A stretch of DNA of 38,447 nucleotides from Intestinimonas massiliensis (ex Afouda et al. 2020) (GTDB lineage Bacteria > Bacillota > Clostridia > Oscillospirales > Oscillospiraceae). Made by a program: the position numbers and the translations under genes. The DNA lies in assembly GCF_900626285.1 (NCBI RefSeq), contig NZ_LR131147.1, forward strand, positions 2,984,940 to 3,023,386, read 5' to 3'. The first letter of the stretch is position 1. Each line of letters starts with the position of its first letter. Positions 21,940-31,900 of this stretch are shown piece by piece. Below the pieces are notes generated by a model. That model saw only the letters and a program-made list of their open reading frames with translations, searched no databases and was not told the origin of the DNA.

Positions 21940-22250
21940 TGCTATCCAGGGAAACCTTCTGCGAAGCCCTGCGAAAGATCCAAGCGCAAAAGGATCGAGA
22001 CGAACAGTTCAGTAAGGCACTCGCCATGATGGGAGATGGACATTTCGTCTTTGAGGGCGGAGCGCTGCTTCTTGCCGCCTTGCTGGATGTGCTGAAGGAA
22101 GCGATCAACGACCAGTACGACTATATCAGCTGGTGGCTTTACGATGCCGCCCCGGACTATGAAGTCTGGACCGATGATGAAAAAACTAAGTGGTGCCTGA
22201 AGGAACCGGAAGCCCTGTATGATTTCATCCGGGATGAATGTCAGGGCTGA
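21939..22250 (+). CDS. Conserved hypothetical mobile-element protein
   Basis: A 103-residue protein. The central DYISWWLYDAAPDYEVW and the end EPEALYDFIRDE are typical of a small protein often seen in clostridial conjugative elements, function unknown. ATG 21939 shares a base with the previous stop and has GGGAGGGGG upstream; the longer frame from 21888 is inside the previous gene. It is the last tightly coupled gene of the operon; 42 bases follow before the mini resolvase-like gene. Confidence 0.65.
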   Translation: MLSRETFCEALRKIQAQKDRDEQFSKALAMMGDGHFVFEGGALLLAALLDVLKEAINDQYDYISWWLYDAAPDYEVWTDDEKTKWCLKEPEALYDFIRDECQG

Positions 22251-22292
22251 GCGGTAGCTTCTTCCTAAATTCGTTCAAGGAGGTCAAATCAG

Positions 22293-22682
22293 ATGCCTAA
22301 GTGCTGCCTTTACTGCCGGGTGGATGGAGCGTCCACGGAAAGCAACCGTCTCGCCATGAACCAGCAGCTTACCGCACTCCGAAGCCTCGCCGGCCAGCTT
22401 GGCTTTTCGATTTCCGCAGAGATGCTCCAATATGAGAGCGGCTTGGACGCAAACCGACAGAGCATTCGAACGCTGATCCGTGATGCACGACATGGAGTCT
22501 ATGACCGTGTGCTGGTGATGAACGGCGACCGTCTGGCTCGTGACGCCGAAGGTTTGGCGGCGATTGGAGAAAAGTTGACCGCAGCAGGAGTCCGGTTCTA
22601 TTGCCCAGATGGCGAAATTGATCTGGCCCCCGCATATTCTCATGGTTATTTCCGGGTGGCAACGATGGAACAGACCATGTGA
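22293..22682 (+). CDS. Mini resolvase-like protein with altered active site
   Basis: A 129-residue protein spanning only the resolvase N-domain. It starts CCLYCRVDGAS: the usual Arg9 is present, but the canonical Ser position is Asp11, with Ser14 nearby. The second motif MNGDRLARDAEG keeps the DR-x2-R arginines. No DNA-binding domain follows. It could be an inactive regulator of one of the three recombinase systems, or a diverged enzyme using Ser14. AAGGAGG precedes the ATG by nine bases. Fold assignment good, activity uncertain. Confidence 0.7.
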   Translation: MPKCCLYCRVDGASTESNRLAMNQQLTALRSLAGQLGFSISAEMLQYESGLDANRQSIRTLIRDARHGVYDRVLVMNGDRLARDAEGLAAIGEKLTAAGVRFYCPDGEIDLAPAYSHGYFRVATMEQTM

Positions 22683-22732
22683 TTGGGAAAAGTTCCCGTC
22701 CCACCTCTCTTCCACGGCCAAAGAAAATGCGG

Positions 22733-22738
22733 TATAAT
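22733..22738 (+). promoter_or_regulatory. Candidate -10 for the 22800 gene
   Basis: TATAAT preceded by GCGG; TTCCAC lies 17 bases upstream but is a poor -35. It is well placed (62 bases) before the start at 22800. Confidence 0.4.
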
Positions 22739-22799
22739 AAAGGAACCACATACACCAGACCGGGAAAGTTGCTCATTCCGGCAGGAAGGAGATGTTGCC

Positions 22800-23159
22800 A
22801 TGAGTTCATTAGAGGAAAAGAAAAGTGAGCTCGAGAGGGTTCTTGGGGTATTCCAGAACTACATTGAAGGCTCTGAATTGCTCGATGTGGTCTATTCGAA
22901 AAAGTTCGGGTATGTTCTGCTTGGCCTGCCTGCGGCGGATTCCATTGATGACTCCGATGTAACACGACTGGAAGATCCCGAAACATTGGTGAAAGAGGTC
23001 TATCAGAATCTCGCATACGACTTTATGGAGCAGGAAGGACACAGCGAGGATTACACGGAAGCCACCAATCTGGAAAAGCGAGCTATGCGGGAATGGATGA
23101 AAGAGTACACGGATCAGCTGCCGGAATACAACTACCTGCTGGACGAACTCCTTGGATGA
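22800..23159 (+). CDS. Hypothetical protein
   Basis: A 119-residue acidic, helical protein (MSSLEEKKSELERVLGVFQN near the start, EWMKEYTDQLPEYNYLLDEL at the end). Not recognised. The ATG at 22800 has AAGGAG eight bases upstream and a TATAAT further up, so it is probably transcribed on its own as well as from the operon. It is the last plus-strand gene before the integrase module. The next ~210 bases to 23368 contain no gene that I can support. Confidence 0.6.
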   Translation: MSSLEEKKSELERVLGVFQNYIEGSELLDVVYSKKFGYVLLGLPAADSIDDSDVTRLEDPETLVKEVYQNLAYDFMEQEGHSEDYTEATNLEKRAMREWMKEYTDQLPEYNYLLDELLG

Positions 23160-23368
23160 CGTGTCCGATGAAGCAGGCGCTTCCCTCAGTCAATCTTTCG
23201 ACATGGATAAAGCGGACATCTTTTTTGGTCGAACACTAAAATGGCCCATCACACAGAGAATCTGCCGATGCTCTGCTTAAAAAAGGGCAAAAAAATAAGG
23301 CCAATGCCTCGCAAAGCCCATGAATTCAGGGATTTCCGGGGATATCTCAATTGGTCTTACACTCCAGA

Positions 23369-23412
23369 AATCCGCTGGAATCGCACGATTCCAGCGGATT
23401 ATTTTTGTTTTT
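23369..23412 (+). terminator. Strong intrinsic terminator
   Basis: Perfect 15-bp inverted repeat, AATCCGCTGGAATCG (23369-23383) with CGATTCCAGCGGATT (23386-23400), tiny loop, then ATTTTTGTTTTTTTG. It ends the plus-strand operon and faces the convergent integrase. Confidence 0.85.
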
Positions 23413-23493
23413 TTGCACTTTTTCTTGAGGTCTATTTTTGCTGTCCATCCTTGACCCAAACCGTGACCCAAACGCGGAAATGTCCGGAAAGGT

Positions 23494-24645
23494 CTATACC
23501 GCACCGGAGAGGACGGCAGCCATTTTTCCGGCTGCTTGTCGTTGGGCTGCCCCGGTCACATGGGCATAGGTGTCCAGGGTGAACTCAGCGGAGAAGTGCC
23601 CCAGCATCCCGGAGACGGTTTTGATGTCCACCCCGTTTTGCAAAGCCAAGGTGGCGAAAGTGTGCCGGAGGTCGTGGAACCTGACCCTGGGTAGCCCCGC
23701 CCGTTTCAGCACCCGGTGGAGCATGTGGAGTACGCTGTCCGGGGAGATAGGCCCGCCGTTGGGCGAAGGAAACACCCACGGGCTGCTGCCGACTTTTTCC
23801 CTCTGTTCTTTCAGCACGTCTATCGTATCCTCCGCCAGCGGCAGGGTGCGGTAGGCGTTTTTCGTTTTCAGAGGGGCCTCCATCACCTCCCCGTTGATCC
23901 GGGAGACCTGCCGCTTAACCCGGAGGTCGCCCCGATCCAAATCAATGTCCTCCCATTTCAGCCCCAACAGTTCTCCCCTTCTCAGACCTGTTGCCAACTC
24001 CAGGTAGTAGAGTTCAAATACCCCGCTCTCTCTGGCTTCCCGCAGGAAGGACTGGAGCTGCTCCACTGGCAGAGTCTTCATCTCCCGGTGTTCCACCTTT
24101 GGGAGGGCACAGCCCTCCGCCGGATTCGTGAGGATAATCCGCTGCTCCTGGGCCAGTTTTAAGGCAGAGGAGAGAATCTGGTGGATGTTCCGCACCGTCT
24201 TGGCGCTGAGGCCTTTAGGCTGCCCCCTGGCCTCCAACCGGTCTACCCGCCCTTTGGTCAACAGCTTCTTGTAAAGCTTCTGCAAGTCCAAGGAGGTCAG
24301 CTTTTCCAGCGGAATGTCCCCAATATTGGGCCGGATGTGGTTATCGATGTAACCCCGGTAGGTCTGGTGGGAAGAGGGCCGGACTTTGAGCTTGGCATAG
24401 TCCTCGAACCACACCTCCATCCACTCCCCCACTGTGTATTTGCCTGCCTTGGATAAGTCCAGTGTCTGGGCCTCTTGGATGGCCGCTTTCAGTTTTGCCT
24501 TGACCTCCGCCTGAGTCTTACCCAGCACGTTCTTGTAGATGGCCTTTCCGGTTTCCGGGTCATGTCCCGCTGTGTACCTCCCCTCCCACCGGCCGTCTTT
24601 TCGTTTTCTGATATTCCCTTCACCGTTAGCCCGCTTCTTCGCCAT
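23494..24645 (-). CDS. int: Tyrosine integrase, Tn916 type
   Basis: A 383-residue site-specific recombinase. The N-terminal AP2-like arm-binding domain (about 8-60, NIRKRKDGRWEGRYTAGHDP) is followed by a SAM-like core-binding domain (about 70-175) and a catalytic domain with Arg222 (GLRRGELLGL), Lys in PLKTKNAYRTL (~260), HDLR (324-327), H350 and nucleophile Tyr360 (TLDTYAHVT). All catalytic residues are present. GGAGGTG precedes the ATG. It catalyses strand exchange between att sites through a covalent phosphotyrosine. It overlaps the small upstream gene by 20 bases. No classical excisionase gene is visible beside it. Confidence 0.93.
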   Translation of the reverse strand: MAKKRANGEGNIRKRKDGRWEGRYTAGHDPETGKAIYKNVLGKTQAEVKAKLKAAIQEAQTLDLSKAGKYTVGEWMEVWFEDYAKLKVRPSSHQTYRGYIDNHIRPNIGDIPLEKLTSLDLQKLYKKLLTKGRVDRLEARGQPKGLSAKTVRNIHQILSSALKLAQEQRIILTNPAEGCALPKVEHREMKTLPVEQLQSFLREARESGVFELYYLELATGLRRGELLGLKWEDIDLDRGDLRVKRQVSRINGEVMEAPLKTKNAYRTLPLAEDTIDVLKEQREKVGSSPWVFPSPNGGPISPDSVLHMLHRVLKRAGLPRVRFHDLRHTFATLALQNGVDIKTVSGMLGHFSAEFTLDTYAHVTGAAQRQAAGKMAAVLSGAV

Positions 24646-24889
24646 GCGGCGTCACCTCCAGTTCTCTCGCAAGTCCCCAGGCCAGTTTGAAGCCGGCAGC
24701 AAAGCTGGCCAGAGAGATTTCCTCCCGCAGCAGATTTTGCGCATCCACCAACTGCATCAGCTTTCGCCGTTCCGGTTGCCCGAGGCAATCCCGCACTTCC
24801 TGGCGAGCCTGTTCAATCTCTTCCCCTAGCTCTGCAAAGTCCGGAGCCCGGAAAAACCGCTGGTGCATGGCGGCCATGTAATGATACAT
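24626..24889 (-). CDS. Small helical protein coupled to the integrase
   Basis: An 87-residue protein beginning MYHYMAAMHQRFFRAPDFAE, all helix by eye, with LVDAQNLLREEISLASFAAG in the middle. I associate it with a small family (DUF6809-like) found upstream of integrases and in clostridial elements, function unknown. AAAGGAGG is nine bases before ATG 24889. It overlaps the integrase start by 20 bases, so the two are co-translated; a directionality role is possible but unproven. Confidence 0.7.
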   Translation of the reverse strand: MYHYMAAMHQRFFRAPDFAELGEEIEQARQEVRDCLGQPERRKLMQLVDAQNLLREEISLASFAAGFKLAWGLARELEVTPHGEEAG

Positions 24890-25824
24890 CGTGTGTCGCC
24901 TCCTTTGCAGCAACACACAATACCAGCAAACACCGCAAATAGCCAGAGGGAAAAAGTAGAGTTATCAGAACAGTAACAACTTCAGGTAAGGCAGCCTTCT
25001 TTTGTTTTGCGGCGCAATTCCTGAGGTCTTATGTCATAGCGGCGGTCAAAAAGATGGGAACCGCTTGGGAACGCTGGCTTTTTCAAAACTACCGACCACC
25101 TGAAAAGCCAGATTGCCCGGTGAGCGACCACCTAAGAACGCTGTGAGGCAAAAGCCCGCAATCCCTTGACACGCCCCGCACTGCGGGGCGTTGTAACCGG
25201 GCCGGCGGCGGTTTACCGACGGCGGTCCTTTATCCTCGTACTAAAATCGAACGCCCCCAAAGAGGCCCCAAACCGTCGTTATAACCCCCGCCAGTTCCGG
25301 TTACCCTCCTCCATCCCGACACAGGGCACACAGCGGCTCACAGGCGGCTACACGGCGGAAACTACTGCTGCACTCGCTTCTCGCCTTATTCTTTGTTTAG
25401 CGTATTAATTTTTACTATACCCTTCCGCCAGTATTTAGCCGTTAGCCAGAGCAGCAGTTGGTGAGCTTCTGTTCACAAGAAAGTGTTTTTGCAACTGCTT
25501 GTTGCAGTCAGCCAAACTCTTTTCTTATTCCATTCAGCACCTATATGGTGGGCTTCCTCTACTGTCTGAAACGCAGCTACCAAATGACGGCAGCCAAGTG
25601 TTTCATCTCTGACACCTCTCTGATCTCCACTTTGGAAATCCTCACCGCTATCCAAATCACCCGGGATGAGGTGATCGAACGGAAGCATAATCACTTCTTT
25701 ACCTTCGGAAGCTGCCAGCAAGGTTTACCTTATGCGTTTTTTACGTCCGGTCAACATATGGAGCAGACGATTCCAGCGGTATCCACATCCCGCCCGTTAC
25801 AGGGCGCTTTTGGCACCATAATAT
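24890..25824. other. Non-coding remnant region
   Basis: About 0.9 kb without a gene I can support. It holds a GC-rich hairpin at 25172-25190, a TTGACACGCCCCG word (25166-25178) also present at 492-504, and ACGATTCCAGCGG (25767-25779) also present at 23385-23397. The stretch 25470-25760 reads open on both strands but lacks ribosome binding sites and any recognisable motif; it looks like decayed coding DNA. Confidence 0.5.
25172..25190. repeat. GC-rich hairpin
   Basis: CGCCCCGC (25172-25179), loop ACT, GCGGGGCG (25183-25190), perfect. No T-run. This kind of hairpin is seen in the intergenic parts of clostridial conjugative elements; its role is unknown. Confidence 0.5.
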
Positions 25825-25865
25825 CAGAAACCCGGCTCATATCTGATGTACGAACCGGGTTTCTG
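25825..25865 (-). terminator. Downstream hairpin of tandem terminator
   Basis: CAGAAACCCGG (25825-25835) with CCGGGTTTCTG (25855-25865), 11 bp. It follows the hairpin at 25871 on the minus strand. Weak T content after it (ATATTATGG). Confidence 0.5.
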
Positions 25866-25870
25866 ACAGA

Positions 25871-25902
25871 CTGCGGGACGCTCCTTTTGGAGCGTCCCGC
25901 AG
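25871..25902 (-). terminator. Hairpin terminating the SLH protein gene
   Basis: Perfect 14-bp stem CTGCGGGACGCTCC/GGAGCGTCCCGCAG with loop TTTT, 17 bases past the stop of the SLH gene. No strong T-run, but the stem is very stable and is backed by a second hairpin. Confidence 0.6.
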
Positions 25903-25919
25903 GTCTTGCTTCTTTCAAA

Positions 25920-28900
25920 TTACTGGGAGATGTTCTCAACGAAGCGCATGAGGATCGTCGCCACTTCCGCCCGGGTAGCGGTGCCCTTGGGATCCAGCAG
26001 ACCGCCGCCCTTGCCGGTGAGCAGGCCCTTGTCCACCGCCCACACCACGGCGTCTCTGGCCCAATCGGAGGTCTGACCGCCATCGGCAAAACGGGACAGG
26101 TCGCCCTGAACGGTGCAGTCATATCCCTTGAACTGGGCGTAGCGGTACAGGATCGCCGCCATCTGCTCCCGGGTAATGTCATCCTCCGGGCCGAAGGTGC
26201 TGTTGCCGTAGCCGTTCACCAGGTCGTTGGCCGCGGCCCAGTTCACCGCCTCAGTGTACCACTGGCCGTTGGGGACATCGGTGAACCGAGTGGGATTCCC
26301 GTCGGGAGATCCCTCCAACCGCCACAGGATGGTGGCGATCATGCTCCGGCTCAGATTGATGCCGGGCTGGAAGCTGCTGCCGCCGGTACCGTTCATCATG
26401 CCGCTTTCCACGGCAAACCGCACCGCCTGGTAGAACCAGTCGCTCTCCTTCACGTCGGTGAAGGGCAGGCCGGTAACGTCAGATTCCTGTACGAAGGAGG
26501 CGGCAACGGAAACCTTGCCGGAGGGCATGGTAAAGGTATACTGGTTCTCGCTCTTCTGGCTCAGGGGAACGGTCCCGCCTGCGGCGTCGGTAACCGTCAG
26601 CTGATCCAGAACATAGCCGTCATCGGGACTGACCGTAATGGTAACAAGAGTACCCTGCGCGGCGTTTTTGGGGCTGACGGACACGCTGCCGTTGGCCGTA
26701 TTACTGGGGATGGTCACCGCGTAGGTGGGTGTGGAGCCGCCGCCGGAGGTGCCGGGATTGCCGGAGGTGCCGGGATCGTCAGGCTCGTCAGGCTCCTCGG
26801 TGACCGGCTGGAAGACGGCAGATACCTGGATGGCGCTCCGCAGGTTGCTGATGGTGTAGCTGCCGTTGGTGAGTGTAACCGTCACGCCGTCCACCTGCAG
26901 CGCGCTCAGCTCATAGCCGGAGGAGGGCGTGGGCGTAATGGTCACGGTGGCGCCCTTCTTGATGGTATAGACGCCGTCGGCGCTGCTCTCCACGGCGTTG
27001 CTGCCGTTGAGGGTGGCGGTCACGGAAAGGGTGCCGCCGGCGCCGGCCGTGCAGGTGACGGTGGGAGAGACCATGGAGCCGTCGACAGCGGCAAAGGCCG
27101 TGCAGACCTGGTCGTCGGTGAGGGCCATACAGGCCTGGACCACGCCCTTGGCGTCGTTGGACAGGGTCAGGAGGCCGTTGTCATCCACGGCACAGGTGCC
27201 GGTGGCGGGATTGGCCATCCAGGTCACCAGACGGCTGCCCTCCAGGGACAGGGTTTTGCCGTTTTCCAGCACGGCCACCGCCGACAGGGTGGCGGCGCCG
27301 GTGGGCTGGAAGGTTTGCTCTGTGATGTCCCTGCCGTTGGCGTAGATGGCGATGCCGGTCATCTGGCCCAGGGCCGGGTTGACCACCTGGATGGTGCGGG
27401 TAGTCGTATTCCCCGCCGCATCGGTGGCGGTGAGGGTAAGGGTGTGGCTGGCGGCGGAATCGTCCAAGGCCAGAGACTGGGAGAAGGAGCCGTCCGTAAC
27501 GGTGATGGATTCAGCCTTGCCGTCCACCAACAGGCTCAGGGTGCCGTCGGTCCAGCCGGTGAGGGTAACGGAGCCGCCGCTGCCGAAGAAGGAACCGCTG
27601 ATGGGGGAAGATACCAGCAGGGCCGGGGGCGTGGTGTCCACCGAGAAGCTCTGGGTGTACAGGAAGACATCCCCCTGGCTGTTGGTCCCCTGGAACCGGA
27701 TGGTGTGGGAGCCCTCGGTCAGGTCTTTCAGCTCCATCTGGATGGCGCTCTGGCTTTCAACCGCCTGCTCTGCGCCGCCGTCCAGGGACCAGGCGCCGCT
27801 GACAGTCTGGCCCTTTTTTTCCGTCAGGGTGACGGTGAGGGCATTGGTCCGGTAGGTAAGTGTGGAGAAGGTCTCCTCCCCGGCCTCGGTACTCACAGTG
27901 GTGCCTTCGGCGTCGGCATTCCAGGAGAAAGTGGGCGGGTTGGGGGCGGAAACTTGGACGGAAGCGATGATGGTTTCCTCCGAGTAGAGGGTAACGTCAT
28001 TTACTGTCCTGTAGGCGGACACACCCATGGTGTAGGTCTTGCCCGCCTCCAGGCCCACGGTGACGGTATTGCCGGTGGAGATGAGGTTGCCCTCATTGTC
28101 CAGGACAAGCTGCCCATCTTCATCGGTCTGGTATTCCGGCACGGTGGCCTGGCCGCCGGCGGTGTAGGTATTGGAGCTGTCCGGTTCCAGCTTTAAGCCG
28201 CTGACGCCGGAGACCAGATTCTTTTCGGCATCGTAGAAGTTGACGCGGTAGCCCTCAGCATCCGTGCTGTCGGCGGTGAAGGACACCTTGTAGTCCCCGG
28301 CGGGCTGCACGCCGCTCACCGTGGGCGCATCGGGCTGGTTGGAATTGGTGTACGTCCAGCTGGCTTCCGCGGTGGAGAACATGGTGCTGTCGCTGTCCAC
28401 GGCGACGGCCCGCAGGGTGTAGCTGCCGGAGGGCAGGGCGGCGGTATCCATGAGGACGGTGACGCTGCCGCTGTCAAAGGGCCCATCCGCAGAACTGGTC
28501 ACATGGCCCACCATACGGGAGTTGTCGGGATTGCTCTCGTCCACCGCCAGCAGGGTGATTTCGGAGAACTGCTTCAGATCGGTGCCGGTGACAGCAGCTT
28601 CGCTCCCATTGACAGTGACGCTGGTCAGCTCCGGCAGGGGGGCCAGCCGGTACAGGGTCAGGGTGGCGGGCTTGGGCGTGGTGATGGTGTAGGTGCCTTC
28701 CGTGTCTGCCGGGAAGGTCACCGTCATGTGGGCCTGCTTGTTGTCCTTGTCATAGTACACATAGGCGTTGGCGTCCTCCTGCGCACCGGTATCTTTTTCC
28801 GGATCAAGCCAGGTCAGGGTGTAATTTTCGTCGCTGCTATTTTTAATAGTGGTCTGTTTCTGCCCTTCCTTGATGGCTTCCTCCTCGCTGGCGCTGTCCC

Positions 28901-31900
28901 AGGTGAAGGTCAGGGCGGCGGCGGAGGTATTGCTCTTCAGGGTCAGCTGGTGGTTCTGACCGGTGACGTCGCTCTTCAGGGAGTCTTCCTCAGCGCGGGC
29001 CGCCGGAAGACCGGACACCAGCTGGGACTGCGCGGCCACCAACGCATTGCTGCCCACGGCGGCGTAAAGGGTCCTGCCGGTGCTGGGGGAGGTGTACACG
29101 GGCACCGTAGTCAGGCCCAGCAACTCGGGGTAGCTGGGGGTGGCGTCTTCGCCGTTCCAGCTGACGCCGTCGCCCCAGTAGTAGGTAATGCCCACCTTCA
29201 GCCCTAGGGTCTCGGCGGCGCCCCAGATTTTCTCGGCGTTGGCACCCATGCCCACGTTGGCCAGGGTGAGGCCGCCGATGAGGGGCAGGGTGCCGGGCAA
29301 GCTCAGGGTGGCCCGGATGAAGAACTCATAGGGACCGCCCTCCTCCAGGACCAGATAGCCGCCGCCCTGCAGGACGCCGTAGATGTTCATATCCACCGAG
29401 GCCAGGAAGAAGAACTCGGGGTACCAGTCAAACTCCAGGCTGGCGCTGTCCAGCACCGCGATGGAATTGGCCAGTGTGCCGTTGCTCAGCTCCGCGCTGA
29501 TGCCCTGGAGGCTCAGGGCCAGCGTGGCCCGGGCGGAGATGATCTGGAGGACGGAGAACTGCGCCTCCAGAACGAGCTGAAGGGGCGGGATGGAATCGGT
29601 GAGGAAGATGGTGTCGTACAGGTTGTTGATGCCGCCGCCGGCGCCCTGGAGCCACAGCACGCCGAAGCCGTCCAGGTTGATGCCGGGGACGAAGCCGCCC
29701 ACGAAGAAGTGGAGGGTGTCCGGGTAGGGGATGCCGTCCTTGCTCTGGACGGCCAGCTCCGCTTCCATGGCAAAGGTGGCGAAGGAGGCCGCGCCGGACA
29801 CATCCACCGCCCAGTCGCCCACGGTCTTGACGGTGAGCACGCCCTCGATGCCGGGCATGCCGTCAACGTAGCTGGGCAGGCCCAGGGCCACGGAGAAGTT
29901 GACGCCCAGGTACTTGCCGCCGCCGAAGAGGATGTCGTCCACCTGGATGGTGGCCGAGCGGCTGTCGCCGTCTCCCGCCTCGGCGCCGTCCCCCATGTCG
30001 GTGGAGGTCTCAAAGGGGGGCGCGTTGGTGTTCACGGTGTCGGCGTCATGGGGGATCTGCTCCTCCAGCTCCCGCAGGTTGTCCGGCGTGTCCGCCCCTC
30101 TTTCGATCAGGTCCTGCTTGGCCAGGTCCAGGGCGGAGGCCTCCGGCTCGGCCTGCTTGGCAGCGGGAATCAGGAAGGACAGGTCCAGGCCGCCGCCGAA
30201 GCCGATGACGCCGCCTACGTCCTCCATATAGCCCAGCTCGCCGTACTTGAACTCGAAGAGCAGGCCCAGCAGGCTCTGGGCGGCCTGGCCCACGCTGGGC
30301 CACAGGAGGGTGATGTTGCCGTCCTCGTCCCGGTCGCCGCTGGCCCCATAGGTGGTGAGGGAATACTCCTCCCCGTCCTCGATGGCGGTGAGGCAGCACC
30401 GGCCGGTCCACACCGAGGTGCCCACCCCGGAGACGGTGAGGGAGGCGTCAAAGTCCACCTCGATGGTTCCGTCCTTGTCGGTGATGGTCACCTGGCCGTC
30501 CCGGATGTCCAGGCAGTTGTTGAGGGTGATGACGTTGTCCTCTTTCCCCAGGGACACGGCGGTGTAAACGGTGCCGCTGCCTTCGGTTTTCTGGGAGAAG
30601 GCGCCCCGGAACTCCAGCAGGACATCATCGCCCAGGGACTTGTTCTCCTTTTCGTAGCTCTCCTCGGTGGCGTAGGTGTGGACGGAGTACTGTTCCTCAC
30701 TGTCCACCTCCACCGTTACCACGCCGTAGCCGTCGTTGCGGTACTCCGGGTCGTCGGTGACCTGGAAGCGCAGGGCGGGGGCGGTGATGTCAGCCTTCGT
30801 GGTGTCGGTGTAGTGGATGGTCAGCTGGTACTCCCCCACGGCCAGCTCACTGGTAATCACCACGTCGGCGGTGTTGTCCTCCTCATTGATGATAAAGGCG
30901 CTGCTATCGATTGCAATGCTGCTCTCTCCGTTAATCTGTGCCCCGTCGGTGCGGGAGAGAAGTAGCGTGTAGCCGCCGCCACTCAGCATATTGAAATTGA
31001 CGCCGGTGAGGTAGATGTGCCGGGTGCCGGTGGTGTAGATCAGGTCAGGGGAGGCGCTGGTGAAGCCGATCTCGGGCAATTTACCGCTGGTGCCGGGACA
31101 GAGGAGCCACACCGTCTGGGCGCACAGCAGGTTCTGGGCCTGGAGGGTGGTGGAACCGTCCTCCAGCTTGTAGGCCTGGAAGGTCAGCTTGCGGTAGACC
31201 GCGTCCTCCCCGGGCACGGCGTGGAATTTGAACTCCAGGCTCTGGGACCCGTCGGCCTGCAGATTAGTCAGGTCGACATAGTAGGGGGTCAGATAGCTGA
31301 CGTTCTCCTGAAGGACGCCGCTCTGGTTATAGGGGGCGATGTTCTCCCCGGGATAGACCACCACCCGCACGTTGTCCAGAGCTTCGCCGGAGATGTTCTG
31401 CAGGGTGGCGTTGACGGTAAAGTCGCCGTTGTCTTTGTAGGCTTCCCCGCCGCTGTCCATCTCCAGGGCTTCGGGCACATTGGTGAAGTTCAGGGTAGCC
31501 CCGGCGGTCTCCGCCACGCCGGCGTTGGAGAACACGCCGTAGTAGCCGGCGGCGGCGGCGCTGCCCCCCTCAGCCACCGTGCCCAGATTATAGTACAGGG
31601 CAAAGGCGCTGTCGGCGGTGAGGTAGTCCCGGTTGTAGGGGGTGGTGAAATAGAGGCTTTCGTCGGGGGTGTAGTCAAAGACGGTGGCCGCCAGGTTGTT
31701 CCAGTGGGCGAAGGTCACCTTCGCCGGCACGCTGGCGATATCGCCCACGGAGCCGTTGAGGAAGTAGGCGAACACGCTGGGATTGTAGGGGTCGTCGTAG
31801 GCGAAGAAGCTGCTCTGATAGCTGGAAATGCTCTGCTCGCTCTCCACCGTCAGGTAGCCGCCGCCGGACTGGGACACCTCGTAGATACCGTAATCCTGGG

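Noticed and set aside
23241..23582. 113-codon plus-strand frame after the operon
   Set aside because: It runs through a strong terminator and into the antisense of the integrase; no ribosome binding site.
25473..25721. 82-codon minus-strand and overlapping plus-strand frames in the 25.5-25.75 kb gap
   Set aside because: Both strands are open but neither has a ribosome binding site, a recognisable motif or sensible context; treated as decayed DNA.
25458..28196. 912-codon open frame on the plus strand
   Set aside because: Antisense to the SLH protein gene; the GC-rich codon usage of that gene leaves the opposite strand open. The product is low-complexity Gly/His/Val-rich with no domain, and the opposite frame has a signal peptide, Ig-like and SLH domains.
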